The notes beneath the pieces were generated by a model. That model ran no database searches and was not told the DNA's origin. It worked only from the letters and a program-made list of their open reading frames with translations. Positions 44,201-51,669 of a stretch of DNA of 64,000 nucleotides are shown one piece after another. The number at the start of each line of letters is the position of its first letter. Position 1 is the first letter of the stretch. The stretch spans positions 143,472 to 207,471 of the forward strand of contig CAZWSC010000096.1 of assembly GCA_964636385.1 (NCBI GenBank), given 5' to 3'. Origin of the DNA: CAZWSC01 sp964636385 (GTDB lineage: Bacteria > Eisenbacteria > RBG-16-71-46 > CAIMUX01). Made by a program: the position numbers and the translations under genes.

Positions 44201-45111
44201 CGGAGAGTCACAGGTTCGTAGTGGAGTGGAGCCGGCTGGTCAACCACCGTTACGAGCCGAACCAGAATGAGGAGGGGCTGGAAGACCTGCAGACCTTCCA
44301 GGTCCTCCTGTTCGATCCCGCCTACAAGCGGAGCGCGACCACCGGGGACGGGGTCTTCCAGTTCCAGTACAAGCAGGTGGTCAACAACGATGCAGAGAGG
44401 ATGTTCGCCACTGTGGGTATCGAGGACCACACGAAGACCATGGGGCTGGAGCATACCTACATCAATCTCTACCATCCTGCGGCCGCCCCGCTTTCTCCGG
44501 GACTCGCCATACGCTTCACCACAGAGCCACCGGTCTACAGGCCTTTCAGCCTGTCCGGGTTCTCGGCCAGGCCCACGAATGACGGACTGATGCTGCATTG
44601 GGAGCCGGCCGACTCCAGGCCGCGGGGGGCATGGCGGGTGTTCCGCGTGGAGTCCGGTCGTGGAGATACTGCGCCCGTGCTGCTTGCCGAGCTTCCGGCC
44701 GGTGCCCGGTCCTTCCTGGACGAGGGCGCCCACAGTGGCGATGACGTGTCGTATCTGCTGGGCTCCTATGATCCGTTCGGCCATGAGACGGTGCTCGGTC
44801 CGTACTCTCCGGTTGCGGAGGAGCAGCCGGGCTCGTCGCTGATGCTGGCGGCACGAGGCGGGAACCCCTTCCGCAACGGCGCGGAACTCGTGCTGACCCT
44901 TCCGGAGCGTGCGCAGGTCAGGCTCCTTGTGTACGATGTTACAGGCCGGGTGGTCCGGGTTCTCGAGGACCGGGAGATGGCTGCCGGCACGCACAGCGCT
45001 CAATGGGATGGCCGGGATGACCTGGGCCGGATGCGTTCGAGCGGAATCTACCTGGCCAGGCTCGAGACGGGCGCGGAGACCAGGACTGTAAAACTGACGC
45101 TGCTTCGGTAG
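41203..45111 (+). CDS. Secreted gingipain-like C25 family protein with sorting domain
   Basis: GTG 41203 is chosen because GGGAGGGAA precedes it; ATG 41311, directly before the hydrophobic signal (LLASVLVLLGL), lacks a site. The 1302 residues read, roughly: signal region 1-58; N-terminal domain to 185; C25 domain about 190-540 (SYLIISAPQYQAAVEPLAQWK, given in part; FVLLVGDVDVMP); Ig-like domain to 640; CARDB-like repeats to 870; a YYGRDYDQILVSDNGWISF domain to 1110; an FN3-like segment; sorting domain about 1220-1302 (YDVTGRVVRVL, SSGIYLARL). Nucleophile Cys430 lies in SFVCRNNDFG. The loop reads YRGWARGHQGW, so His400 could still serve as the catalytic base. Same architecture as the protein at 34096, so the two are paralogues. 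Confidence 0.9.
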   Translation: MYRLSTSATHASGSSTRLFRTDRPVTGQAISLPRHLMRWVGPLLASVLVLLGLPDSAPAALSLRQAVDADLTIRLQGQIADLQESSVRLAIVPDGRKAAGARVLLNGTDATGDGLVEVGPPFTVRGVQFVPVIQHPADPGKGLGPVEIEVVLDTEPDDASKLLGQSRARRFSRGFYRPLARLLDEEQLAALESDLPGSYLIISAPQYQAAVEPLAQWKREKGYVTELVTTDQAGGSVAQIREFVSDRYRNADVPPQFVLLVGDVDVMPVGTFDGSVTDHYISMIDGDDFLPDLSVGRLSGTGLVDIQTFVAKILRHEMDPYREEGGEWFRRGLMVAANYASTTPIATSRWCRLQLLDTGFSQVDTLFHPPLPYSNGHFFINPKVNAGVSIIGYRGWARGHQGWEPPIYVREHVMALENGWKLPVVMSFVCRNNDFGHREQCFGEIWTNAGSPDAPKGAVAFLGNSHPWSHTRFNDAQAFGTFNAIREGRARTLGQLMDAGKYENLVQFPAQLYYEDFRSAAVEFYYFIYNLLGDPEMELWLAEPVDIAVGHPASIYIGTDLVEVSVEDFATQGPVEGARVGISQGRSVLALGFTDAHGMARIPISILSGDQPVKVTVTGAGVQPYQESIPVSQSASAMLAVSGMLIVDSGEGESRGNGDGIPNPGETIELHPVLYNHGAEASAPIPAGLSADTGIDIVTGTANYPAIRPGDEAHPDEPFVITLDRDLADGRQLLLRIAGLGPRDAHPVLNVHAPALVYDGHTLDGDGHLMPGGRSLLSVSVRNGGNQASGNVVAVLRSLLPDLAVVTDSTADLAPIPAGERGECTREFEVQVLDGLAIGQAVPFMLTLTAPNGRVEMTSFSMLVGEVDYRAPIGPDAYGYYAYDNCDTDYPDSAPVYDWVTASTAYGGSGTRLSLRDQDLVLVDLPFTFTYYGRDYDQILVSDNGWISFDTTPYYDWFNWSMPSAYGNAARIAPFWDNLNPQYRIDGELVGDGIYILHDAESHRFVVEWSRLVNHRYEPNQNEEGLEDLQTFQVLLFDPAYKRSATTGDGVFQFQYKQVVNNDAERMFATVGIEDHTKTMGLEHTYINLYHPAAAPLSPGLAIRFTTEPPVYRPFSLSGFSARPTNDGLMLHWEPADSRPRGAWRVFRVESGRGDTAPVLLAELPAGARSFLDEGAHSGDDVSYLLGSYDPFGHETVLGPYSPVAEEQPGSSLMLAARGGNPFRNGAELVLTLPERAQVRLLVYDVTGRVVRVLEDREMAAGTHSAQWDGRDDLGRMRSSGIYLARLETGAETRTVKLTLLR

Positions 45112-45143
45112 TCTGCGAACACGCACACTTACGGAGTTGAACC

Positions 45144-45188
45144 GAAACCGCCGGCGCAGAGGCCCGGGGCCTGGCGCACGGCGGTTTC
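45144..45188. terminator. Bidirectional terminator hairpin
   Basis: GAAACCGCCG (45144-45153) pairs perfectly with CGGCGGTTTC (45179-45188), and the inside bases (GCGC..AGGCCC / GGGCCT..GCGC) extend the stem. It lies between convergent genes, and both arms end in short A/T runs, so it can act in either direction. Confidence 0.7.
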
Positions 45189-45262
45189 TCCTTTGCGGCT
45201 GCTCACCCGTGAAGACGCGGTCTGCGTCGGCCGGGCCTGGGGCACCCGGACTCTTCTGCCTC

Positions 45263-47710
45263 CTACCGCGCGTTCCTGACTGCGCGGAAGCCCACGGTGT
45301 TGTCCCTGGAGTTCGGCCAATACTGATCGCGGGCGGCCGATCGGCACTCCCTGGCGAAGTAGAACCAGGATCCGCCGCGGACAACCTTCCGGGAGCCCGC
45401 GAACGGCCCTTCGGGATCCAGGGATCCGGCCGATGGGTATGGGCCGTACCAGTCCCAGCACCACTCCCGGACATTGCCGTGCATGTCGTACAACCCTGCG
45501 GAGTTCGCCTGGCCTGCGCTCATGACCCCGCGCGTCGAGTTGCCGGAGTTGCCGCAGTACCATCCGATCGCGCTCAGTACCGGGTCGATCCCGCAGAGGG
45601 GTTCCGTCATCCCGCCGTTGGCGAAGGCGGTCGCTGACCCGGCCCTGCAGGCGAACTCCCACTCCGCCTCGGTCGGAAGACGCCAGCCGTCGGCATCGCG
45701 GTTCCATGTGACGCTGGCTGAGATGATGTGATCTCCGTCGTACTGCACCGAGGCCAGTTCATAGGCCGGGGCACGGCCGTCTGCGTCGGAGCGTCGGTTG
45801 CAGTACTCGATCGCATCGTACCAGGTGACCGTCTCCACGGGCAGGTTGGCGCCCCGGAAGTGTGAAGGATTGAACCCCATCAGCGCCTCGAACTGGGCCT
45901 GTGTCACTTCGTGTTCCCCGAACACGGCAAGGTGGCTGAATGCGACCGGGGTCCTCGTCTCGTCATCCCTGCGCCCCGGCTCGCCGGGCGGGCTGCCCAT
46001 CACCGAGCTGGCCACTCCCACGAACGGGCCATCCATAACAGTCGTTTCGACCTGATTGCCAAGGCCGTCATCGAAGGCAAAGTAGTGCCGGTATGAGCCG
46101 ATGGGCAGGGTTGCTTCCACCCGGAAAACCGCTCCGGCCGGCAGATCCCCTTCTGCCCAGGTCATGGCTACAGGCTCGTCGTTAAGAACGAGGTCGGCCC
46201 GGCCAGGCGCATTTCCGTCGGGATCCCTGTAGGTCACCTGGAAGACAAAGAGTGTGGCGTCGGTTCCCACTACAGGCGAAACACCGGGGAGCCTCAGGGT
46301 CGGAGCACCCGTGGTGCGGCCCTGGGTGACATTCGAGAGACGGGAGATGTTACCCGCTTCATCCAGGGCTTTCAGCGCGACGTGGTAGTCGGTCTCCGGT
46401 TCCAGGCCGGTGAGAATGAACTCCTCCCGGGATCCTGCAGACTGCGGGCGCGGCGGGTCCTGTGCCGGATGGGCGGCGTCCCAGTTGTCCTCCGTGATCG
46501 GACCGGTGGAGTAACGGATATCGTATGCGGACGCCCTGCCGTGAAAGCTGTCATTACCCGGCGCGGTCCACTGAAGCGCCAGGCTGGTCCTTGTGTCGGG
46601 GAGTGCCTCAAGATCGCGGACCGCTGAAGGCGGGGTCAGGTCCCGGAATGCGCCCGGACCCCCGAGCATCACCAGGCCCATGTCCCTGTCGCTGACGGCC
46701 ACCACCCCGGAGTTGCACAGGGACAAGCCGGTGGCGTAGCTGGTGACGACCGTTCCCATGAGCTGGGGCAGGGCCGGATTGGACACATCCACGATGTGAA
46801 CGCCACCGTCGCGCGCCGCCAGGAACACCGTCTGGTCGCGGTACTTCACATCCACGCAGAAACCGTCCAGGTGCAGACTGGCGACGGAGGCGGGGTTCTC
46901 CGGGTCGAGGATGTTCATGACGTGCAGGCCTTCACGCCCGTCGGCGATGAAGGCGTGGTCTCCGCCAAGGGTGATGCCCTGGGCGTTGCCGGGGGTATCG
47001 ACCCAGCCTGCGAGGCGTATTGAGCCCAGGACCGGCACCCGGACATCCATTACCGACATTCCCATCTCGTCGTCGGCCACGTATGCATAGCCGTCCCTGA
47101 CCTCGATGTCGCGGGCCCATCCGCGCGTGCCTGCGAACGCACCGTTGTACACAAGGCGCCCGGGAGTGCCGGGGTCCTGCTCGAAGATGCGGATACCCTT
47201 CCAGCTCTCGGCGGCGTAGACCATGAACGGCTCTGACGGGTCCTCGGGCATGTCTATGTAGATCGTGAAGAGATCGGTGGCAGTTGCGCTCTGATCGAAG
47301 GAGTAGATGCTGTCGGGCCTCGACACATCGAAGGTCGCAACCCCCTCGATTCCCTCGACTAGGAATGCAACGTCCATGATCCCCTGGAGGTAGGGGACGC
47401 TCATAACCTTGATCCAACGGGCGTATCGTGTGGTGTCGAGGGACTGGATGAGGACCGGATTCCGGGGGTTGCTGACGTCGATCGAATGGATCCCGGCCTG
47501 CCCGCCCGCAACGAAGGCGTAGTCGCCAAGGACGTGCACCCCTTCATTCGAGCTAGGCAGAGGGAGCACGCCGATCACCGAGAATGGTGACACCGGCGGC
47601 TTGTAGAGATCCTGCTCGCCGCATCCCCACGGGGTCAGTAGCAGCACAGCCATTGTGGCGGTGAGGAGCGAGGGGCGGCGCAACTGTATCGGTCTTGAAC
47701 GCAGCATCAT
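45263..47710 (-). CDS. Exported LVIVD-repeat / fibronectin-III / SUMF1-domain protein
   Basis: Start at 47710 (ATGATG) behind AAGGGAGAG. The 815 residues hold a signal with a weak lipobox (PWGC); beta-propeller-like LVIVD repeats (about 40-345; GIHSIDVSNPRNPVLIQSL, GVHIVDVSNPALPQLMG); a fibronectin type III domain (about 355-445); an Ig-like segment; and a C-terminal SUMF1 (formylglycine-generating-enzyme-like) domain (about 600-815; FGEHEVTQAQFEALMG, WRLPTEAEWEFACRAG, GLYDMHGNVREWCWDWY). In active FGE two Cys follow RGGSW; here the first is Tyr784 and only Cys789 remains, so the domain is probably binding or structural. Its barrel-encoding neighbour ends 45 bases upstream. Confidence 0.88.
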   Translation of the reverse strand: MMLRSRPIQLRRPSLLTATMAVLLLTPWGCGEQDLYKPPVSPFSVIGVLPLPSSNEGVHVLGDYAFVAGGQAGIHSIDVSNPRNPVLIQSLDTTRYARWIKVMSVPYLQGIMDVAFLVEGIEGVATFDVSRPDSIYSFDQSATATDLFTIYIDMPEDPSEPFMVYAAESWKGIRIFEQDPGTPGRLVYNGAFAGTRGWARDIEVRDGYAYVADDEMGMSVMDVRVPVLGSIRLAGWVDTPGNAQGITLGGDHAFIADGREGLHVMNILDPENPASVASLHLDGFCVDVKYRDQTVFLAARDGGVHIVDVSNPALPQLMGTVVTSYATGLSLCNSGVVAVSDRDMGLVMLGGPGAFRDLTPPSAVRDLEALPDTRTSLALQWTAPGNDSFHGRASAYDIRYSTGPITEDNWDAAHPAQDPPRPQSAGSREEFILTGLEPETDYHVALKALDEAGNISRLSNVTQGRTTGAPTLRLPGVSPVVGTDATLFVFQVTYRDPDGNAPGRADLVLNDEPVAMTWAEGDLPAGAVFRVEATLPIGSYRHYFAFDDGLGNQVETTVMDGPFVGVASSVMGSPPGEPGRRDDETRTPVAFSHLAVFGEHEVTQAQFEALMGFNPSHFRGANLPVETVTWYDAIEYCNRRSDADGRAPAYELASVQYDGDHIISASVTWNRDADGWRLPTEAEWEFACRAGSATAFANGGMTEPLCGIDPVLSAIGWYCGNSGNSTRGVMSAGQANSAGLYDMHGNVREWCWDWYGPYPSAGSLDPEGPFAGSRKVVRGGSWFYFARECRSAARDQYWPNSRDNTVGFRAVRNAR

Positions 47711-47755
47711 ACTCTCCCTTGTCCGGGTTCTGCCCGAACCGGCCTGTTCGCGTAG

Positions 47756-49012
47756 CTAGAACGGATAGGTAAGACCCATCCAGGTCCTGTTGTTGGTGTA
47801 GTCCTTGTCCTCATCAATGCTGCCCGCTCCCACGTCGGTATACGCAGCAGTCGAGGTGCGGCGCGTGAACCGGTACCCGATCTCGGCCGTAACCGGGCCG
47901 TACAGGCTCTTCGTGGAGACCGAGGAGGTGAAGACGCCGATCTCATCCAGCCTGCCTGAGTGATACGGGTCGATGTGCGGGGACAGCGTACTTGTAAAGA
48001 AGAACTTCATGTATCTGCCGCCGACCGTTGCATCCGTGAGATACCTCAGGAAGCCCCCCCGCGGCCGGTAGCTGAAGTCCAGGCTGTAGTAATCCCGATC
48101 GTAGGAGTTGTCGCCGCCCCGGACACTGGCGGGGTCGTCATACGAGTTGCCGACTGTGTCTCCCACGCGGCCGTCGGAGTCGCTGTAGGTGTACTGGGCC
48201 CTTATGCGCCAGTTGCGCTTGAGTGTCACATATGCAATCCCCGAGTAGGACCACTCCCAGTTGTCGTTCTCCATGAACTCCCTGTTGTAGAAACGCCAGA
48301 CCCGCTGAAGGTCTCCCCTCAGAAGGAGACTGGAGTTGACGCGCTTCCAGTAACTGAAACGTAATGAGCTTCGGGTGATGGTGAACGGCGTGTACACCAT
48401 GGGTGCCACCCGGGATGCAAAGGGCGGCCGGTCCAGCATCTCCCGGATGTAGCCGTTGGGGGAGTACGAGAATGCGACCTCTGCGAAGTCGCGGCCCCAG
48501 GCGTACTGCCGGGCCCGTAGCAGCAGGGACTGGTTGGTCTTGACGGGATTGGTTGTGTACTCGTACAGCATGAGTTTCATCCAGAAGTTCGTGTCCTTGC
48601 CCCAGACAAGCCTGCGGCGAAGGTCGAGAGTAATGCTGGGGCTGATGATGAAGTCGTCATACGTCTTCATCTTGAACCTGCCCGGGTCCATACCACGTCG
48701 GAACCGGTCTATGTTGACGTCCGAGAAGCGGAAGATGTTGTCGTCGTAGATGAACTCAAGCCCGACGTTGCCGGAGTGTCTCCAGGGGTTTCTCTGTCTC
48801 CGGGCCGCCGGTCTCGATCCTGCGCTGCTCTGGGAGAGCAGGCCGGAACCGGGCTGCATGATCGAGAGCACCGTCTGTGCCGTGGCGGGCTTTGGCAGTG
48901 CGGTTTCCGCCGTAGAGGACGCTGGATCGATCCCGACAAGCAATCCCGTGAGGCCAACCCCGATTCCGAGCATTTTGAGCCAGTGCATGCGAACCACTCC
49001 ACTACCCTTCAT
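47756..49012 (-). CDS. Outer-membrane beta-barrel protein, unknown family
   Basis: A 418-residue protein with a signal peptide (MLGIGVGLTGLLVGIDPASS), a short linker rich in Ser/Arg, and then about 330 residues of alternating aromatic strands (VGLEFIYDDNIFRFSD, SPSITLDLRRRLVWG, WRIRAQYTYSDSDG, YYSLDFSYRPRGGFLRYL), ending LTYPF with the terminal Phe of barrel proteins. ATG 49012 is preceded by AGGAGG with 7-base spacing; ATG 48988 is the alternative. It is upstream of and probably co-transcribed with the LVIVD/SUMF1 protein, so a surface-anchoring partnership is plausible. Confidence 0.75.
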   Translation of the reverse strand: MKGSGVVRMHWLKMLGIGVGLTGLLVGIDPASSTAETALPKPATAQTVLSIMQPGSGLLSQSSAGSRPAARRQRNPWRHSGNVGLEFIYDDNIFRFSDVNIDRFRRGMDPGRFKMKTYDDFIISPSITLDLRRRLVWGKDTNFWMKLMLYEYTTNPVKTNQSLLLRARQYAWGRDFAEVAFSYSPNGYIREMLDRPPFASRVAPMVYTPFTITRSSLRFSYWKRVNSSLLLRGDLQRVWRFYNREFMENDNWEWSYSGIAYVTLKRNWRIRAQYTYSDSDGRVGDTVGNSYDDPASVRGGDNSYDRDYYSLDFSYRPRGGFLRYLTDATVGGRYMKFFFTSTLSPHIDPYHSGRLDEIGVFTSSVSTKSLYGPVTAEIGYRFTRRTSTAAYTDVGAGSIDEDKDYTNNRTWMGLTYPF

Positions 49013-49274
49013 CCACCGGCCTCCTCGCCTGTGTGGAGATTGCTGTCCGGACTAGTCCTGGCCCCGTATCCGCCGAGGCAGGACCGGAGCAGGATACAGG
49101 ATTCCACAGTCTGCGGCAATCGTTACGGGATTGGAAGAGAAATCCCGGCCTGCGTACAGGGTCCTTGCGGGCCGAGCCTGCGTCGTGCAAGAATCTGCGG
49201 CGGCATCCGTGCGTCCCTGCCTGACGGAAGTGCCGGACCGGCAGGGCGATTGTCGGAAGGCGAAGGGGGACGGC

Positions 49275-50474
49275 GTGACCTCAGGACTGAGCCCGGGTGG
49301 CGGATCCACGAAGCTGAAGGCTGCTGAAGGCGGAAGTCCCCGGCCCAAAGTCGGCTCGGGAGCTCCGGGTGCACCACGGAAGAAGCAGCGCGTTGTCTTC
49401 ATCGATCACTTCCGCGGCCTAGTAGGGGTCATGATGGCCCTGGGCCACAGCTCCTACTTCTTCAATTCCATCTGGCGAGTTCTCGATCCGGTGGATCCGT
49501 TCTTCGGGAGCCTCGGGCAGTTCATCCTCCGCTCCATCGGATACCTGTGCGCACCCGGGTTCCTGATGATGAATGGTGCCGCATCCTGGTTTTCCTACAC
49601 ACGCTACCGCGCACACGGGGATTCGGCATGGAAGGCCAGGTGGCATCTGATACAGAGGGGGCTCTTCCTCGTTCTTATCCAGATGACCTGGGTCAACTCA
49701 TCATGGGGGGGATTTGCGGAGTTCAAGCCCTGGCGCCTGGGGATCATCTCCTGTATCGGCCTGTCGATGGTCTTCATGTCATTCCTGGTTCACACCCGGT
49801 GGCAGATACGGCTCGGTATCGGCCTGGGCATCTTCTCAATACATCCACTGCTCCTGACCATTCCATATAGTCCCGACGGCGGTCCGGGCGCGTTCCTGAT
49901 GCAGGTGTTCGTCGACTCGGGAGACTGGAACAAGTACCCGATGCTTCCGTGGTTCGCGCTTGCCGTCATGGGCTCGGTGATGGGTGCGGGATGGTTCCGG
50001 GAATGGAAGACCGCTGATAAGCGGATCCTCTACAGCATGATAATCGGGCTTCTGGCCATCGGTCTCGCCATCCTTGTCCGCATGGGGCGCGGATACGGGA
50101 ACATATGGGACTTCTACCAGTTCGGGCACTACACGTTCTTCCTCGACCAGAAGTATCCGCCAAGCCTTTATCATAACCTCTGGTTCTTCGGTGCGGTTTC
50201 CTTCATGGTCGGTTTTGTGCATCTCGTGGGGCGGATCTGGATGCCGCTGGTCTCCTGGCTGGGGATCGTGGGACGTGTGCCGCTCTTCTTCTACTGCATA
50301 CACCTGGGTGTGCTGGGAGTCTTCTCCAGGCGGATCGGGCTGTACTACCGCGAGGGGGAGGTGATGGCGTCCATCATCGGGTGGCTCATCCTCCTGGCGG
50401 TGATGCTGCCCCTGTCGGTGTGGTTCGGGAGGATCAAGGCGAGGAGCAGGAACTGGTTCATCAGGATGGTCTGA
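49275..50474 (+). CDS. Multi-spanning membrane acyltransferase (DUF1624/HGSNAT-like)
   Basis: GTG 49275 follows GAAGGGGGAC and is preferred over TTG 49131, which adds unlikely cysteine-rich sequence. The 399-residue protein begins with a basic, glycine-rich cytoplasmic tail, then VVFIDHFRGLVGVMMALGHS, the opening of membrane-bound acyltransferases with Asp-x-x-Arg-Gly and a buried His. About ten helices follow (FLMMNGAASWFSYTRY, GLFLVLIQMTWVNSSWGG, LPWFALAVMGSVMGAGWF, FFYCIHLGVLGVF). Related HGSNAT and DUF1624 proteins move acyl groups across the membrane to sugars. The acceptor is unknown. Confidence 0.75.
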   Translation: MTSGLSPGGGSTKLKAAEGGSPRPKVGSGAPGAPRKKQRVVFIDHFRGLVGVMMALGHSSYFFNSIWRVLDPVDPFFGSLGQFILRSIGYLCAPGFLMMNGAASWFSYTRYRAHGDSAWKARWHLIQRGLFLVLIQMTWVNSSWGGFAEFKPWRLGIISCIGLSMVFMSFLVHTRWQIRLGIGLGIFSIHPLLLTIPYSPDGGPGAFLMQVFVDSGDWNKYPMLPWFALAVMGSVMGAGWFREWKTADKRILYSMIIGLLAIGLAILVRMGRGYGNIWDFYQFGHYTFFLDQKYPPSLYHNLWFFGAVSFMVGFVHLVGRIWMPLVSWLGIVGRVPLFFYCIHLGVLGVFSRRIGLYYREGEVMASIIGWLILLAVMLPLSVWFGRIKARSRNWFIRMV

Positions 50475-50483
50475 CCGGCAGGT

Positions 50484-50508
50484 CCGCCGGCGCAGTGCGC
50501 GCCGGCGG
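50484..50508. terminator. Bidirectional terminator hairpin
   Basis: CCGCCGGCGC (50484-50493) and GCGCCGGCGG (50499-50508) form a perfect 10-bp stem with a 5-base loop in the 48 bases between convergent stops. No T-tract. Confidence 0.65.
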
Positions 50509-50522
50509 CGTCCTGCGGATTC

Positions 50523-51506
50523 CTACTCCAGACCGACAGAGTGTTTCATGAACTGCACCCTCTCGTAGGCCACGGGATTCCCGCTGCGGCCCTGGGACAT
50601 GCGGCCGCGGAAGTCGTCTATCGCGGTGAACCCGTGACGGTCCATCCATCCGGTCATCTCCTGGAGCATCCGGCCGAGGTGCCCGACCTCCTTCTGGTAC
50701 AGGGCCGAGCAGACCTGCACTGCCCGGGCCCCGGCGAGCAGCTGCTTCACCGCGTCCGCGCCATCGTGGATGCCGGTCGAGGCGGCCAGGTCGCACTTCA
50801 CCCTGTCCGAGAGGATGGAGATCCACCTCAGCGGCATCTCCGCCTCGTCGGGATGGCTCAGGTGGCTGCCGGCGGTCACCGTCATCTTCTCTATGTCGAA
50901 GTCCATCCTGTAGAAGCGGTTGAAGAGCACCAGCGCGTCCGCCGTGAGGCCCAGGGTTTCGATGGTCTGTGAAAGCCCGGAGAAGTACGACCCTATCTTC
51001 AGGGCCACCGGAATCGTCATCTGCTTCTTCACTTCCCCGAGGATGTCGGCGTAGACCTGCTCGTTGGCCTGCCCGTCCCTCCTGGGGTCCGCCGGCAGCA
51101 CGAAGACGTTGAGTTCCAGAGCGTCAGCCCCGGCATCCTGCGCATCCTTTGCGAACTGCGTCCAGGCTCCGGCCGAGACGCAGTGCACGCTGGCGATGAC
51201 CGGGATCCGGACGGCCTTCCTGCACTCCCTTATCAGCTCCAGGTACTTGCCCACCGCGTCGTCCGTGCCGTACTGGGTGATGTAGTCGGCTGCCTCGGTA
51301 TGCCAGAAGGACTTCCGGGTGGCATCCATCATCGAGTCGATCTCGGCCAGAATCTGCTCTTCGAATATGGACTTCAGCACAACGGCGCCCGCTCCCGCTT
51401 CGGCGCACCTGGCCACGCCCTGTACAGACTGCGTCAGCCCGGAGCTTCCCACGATCAGGGGATTGGGCAGCGAAAGCCCCATGTATGTGGTCGAAAGATC
51501 CGCCAA
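50523..51506 (-). CDS. Dihydroorotate dehydrogenase-like FMN enzyme
   Basis: The start is a TTG at 51506 with an ideal AAGGAGG six bases upstream; no ATG or GTG in frame has comparable support, and the resulting 327 residues match the family length. The fold is a flavin TIM barrel: STTYMGLSLPNPLIVGSSGLT, GAGAVVLKSIFEEQI, VIASVHCVSAGAW (phosphate/FMN binding and catalytic region), ADALELNVFVLPADPR, PVALKIGSYFSG and a C-terminal AASTGIHDGADAVKQLLAG and RAVQVCSALYQ. Such proteins are a separate clade from PyrD, and the substrate may not be dihydroorotate. No other pyrimidine gene is near. Confidence 0.87.
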   Translation of the reverse strand: MADLSTTYMGLSLPNPLIVGSSGLTQSVQGVARCAEAGAGAVVLKSIFEEQILAEIDSMMDATRKSFWHTEAADYITQYGTDDAVGKYLELIRECRKAVRIPVIASVHCVSAGAWTQFAKDAQDAGADALELNVFVLPADPRRDGQANEQVYADILGEVKKQMTIPVALKIGSYFSGLSQTIETLGLTADALVLFNRFYRMDFDIEKMTVTAGSHLSHPDEAEMPLRWISILSDRVKCDLAASTGIHDGADAVKQLLAGARAVQVCSALYQKEVGHLGRMLQEMTGWMDRHGFTAIDDFRGRMSQGRSGNPVAYERVQFMKHSVGLE

Positions 51507-51534
51507 CTTGCACCTCCTTGCGTACCGGCCCTCT

Positions 51535-51599
51535 CCGGGGCCGGCGCCTCTTCCTGCCTGTTTCGCGCCGACCCGGGGCCGGCACCTCTTCCTGCCTGT
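51535..51599. repeat. Direct repeat of 27 bases with 38-base period
   Basis: CCGGGGCCGGCGCCTCTTCC and its seven following bases at 51535-51561 recur at 51573-51599 with one difference. The repeat lies in the leader of the minus-strand dihydroorotate-dehydrogenase-like gene, 29 bases before its start. Confidence 0.6.
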
Positions 51600-51669
51600 C
51601 CTGCAGCTTGTCCGGGTAACGCAGCATCCGCATACGTTCCGGGCGCAGGGGTTCACATCTCACGAATGA

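Noticed and set aside
45263..45900. SUMF1 domain as an active formylglycine-generating enzyme
   Set aside because: One of the two cysteines after RGGSW is replaced by Tyr, and no sulfatase gene is nearby.
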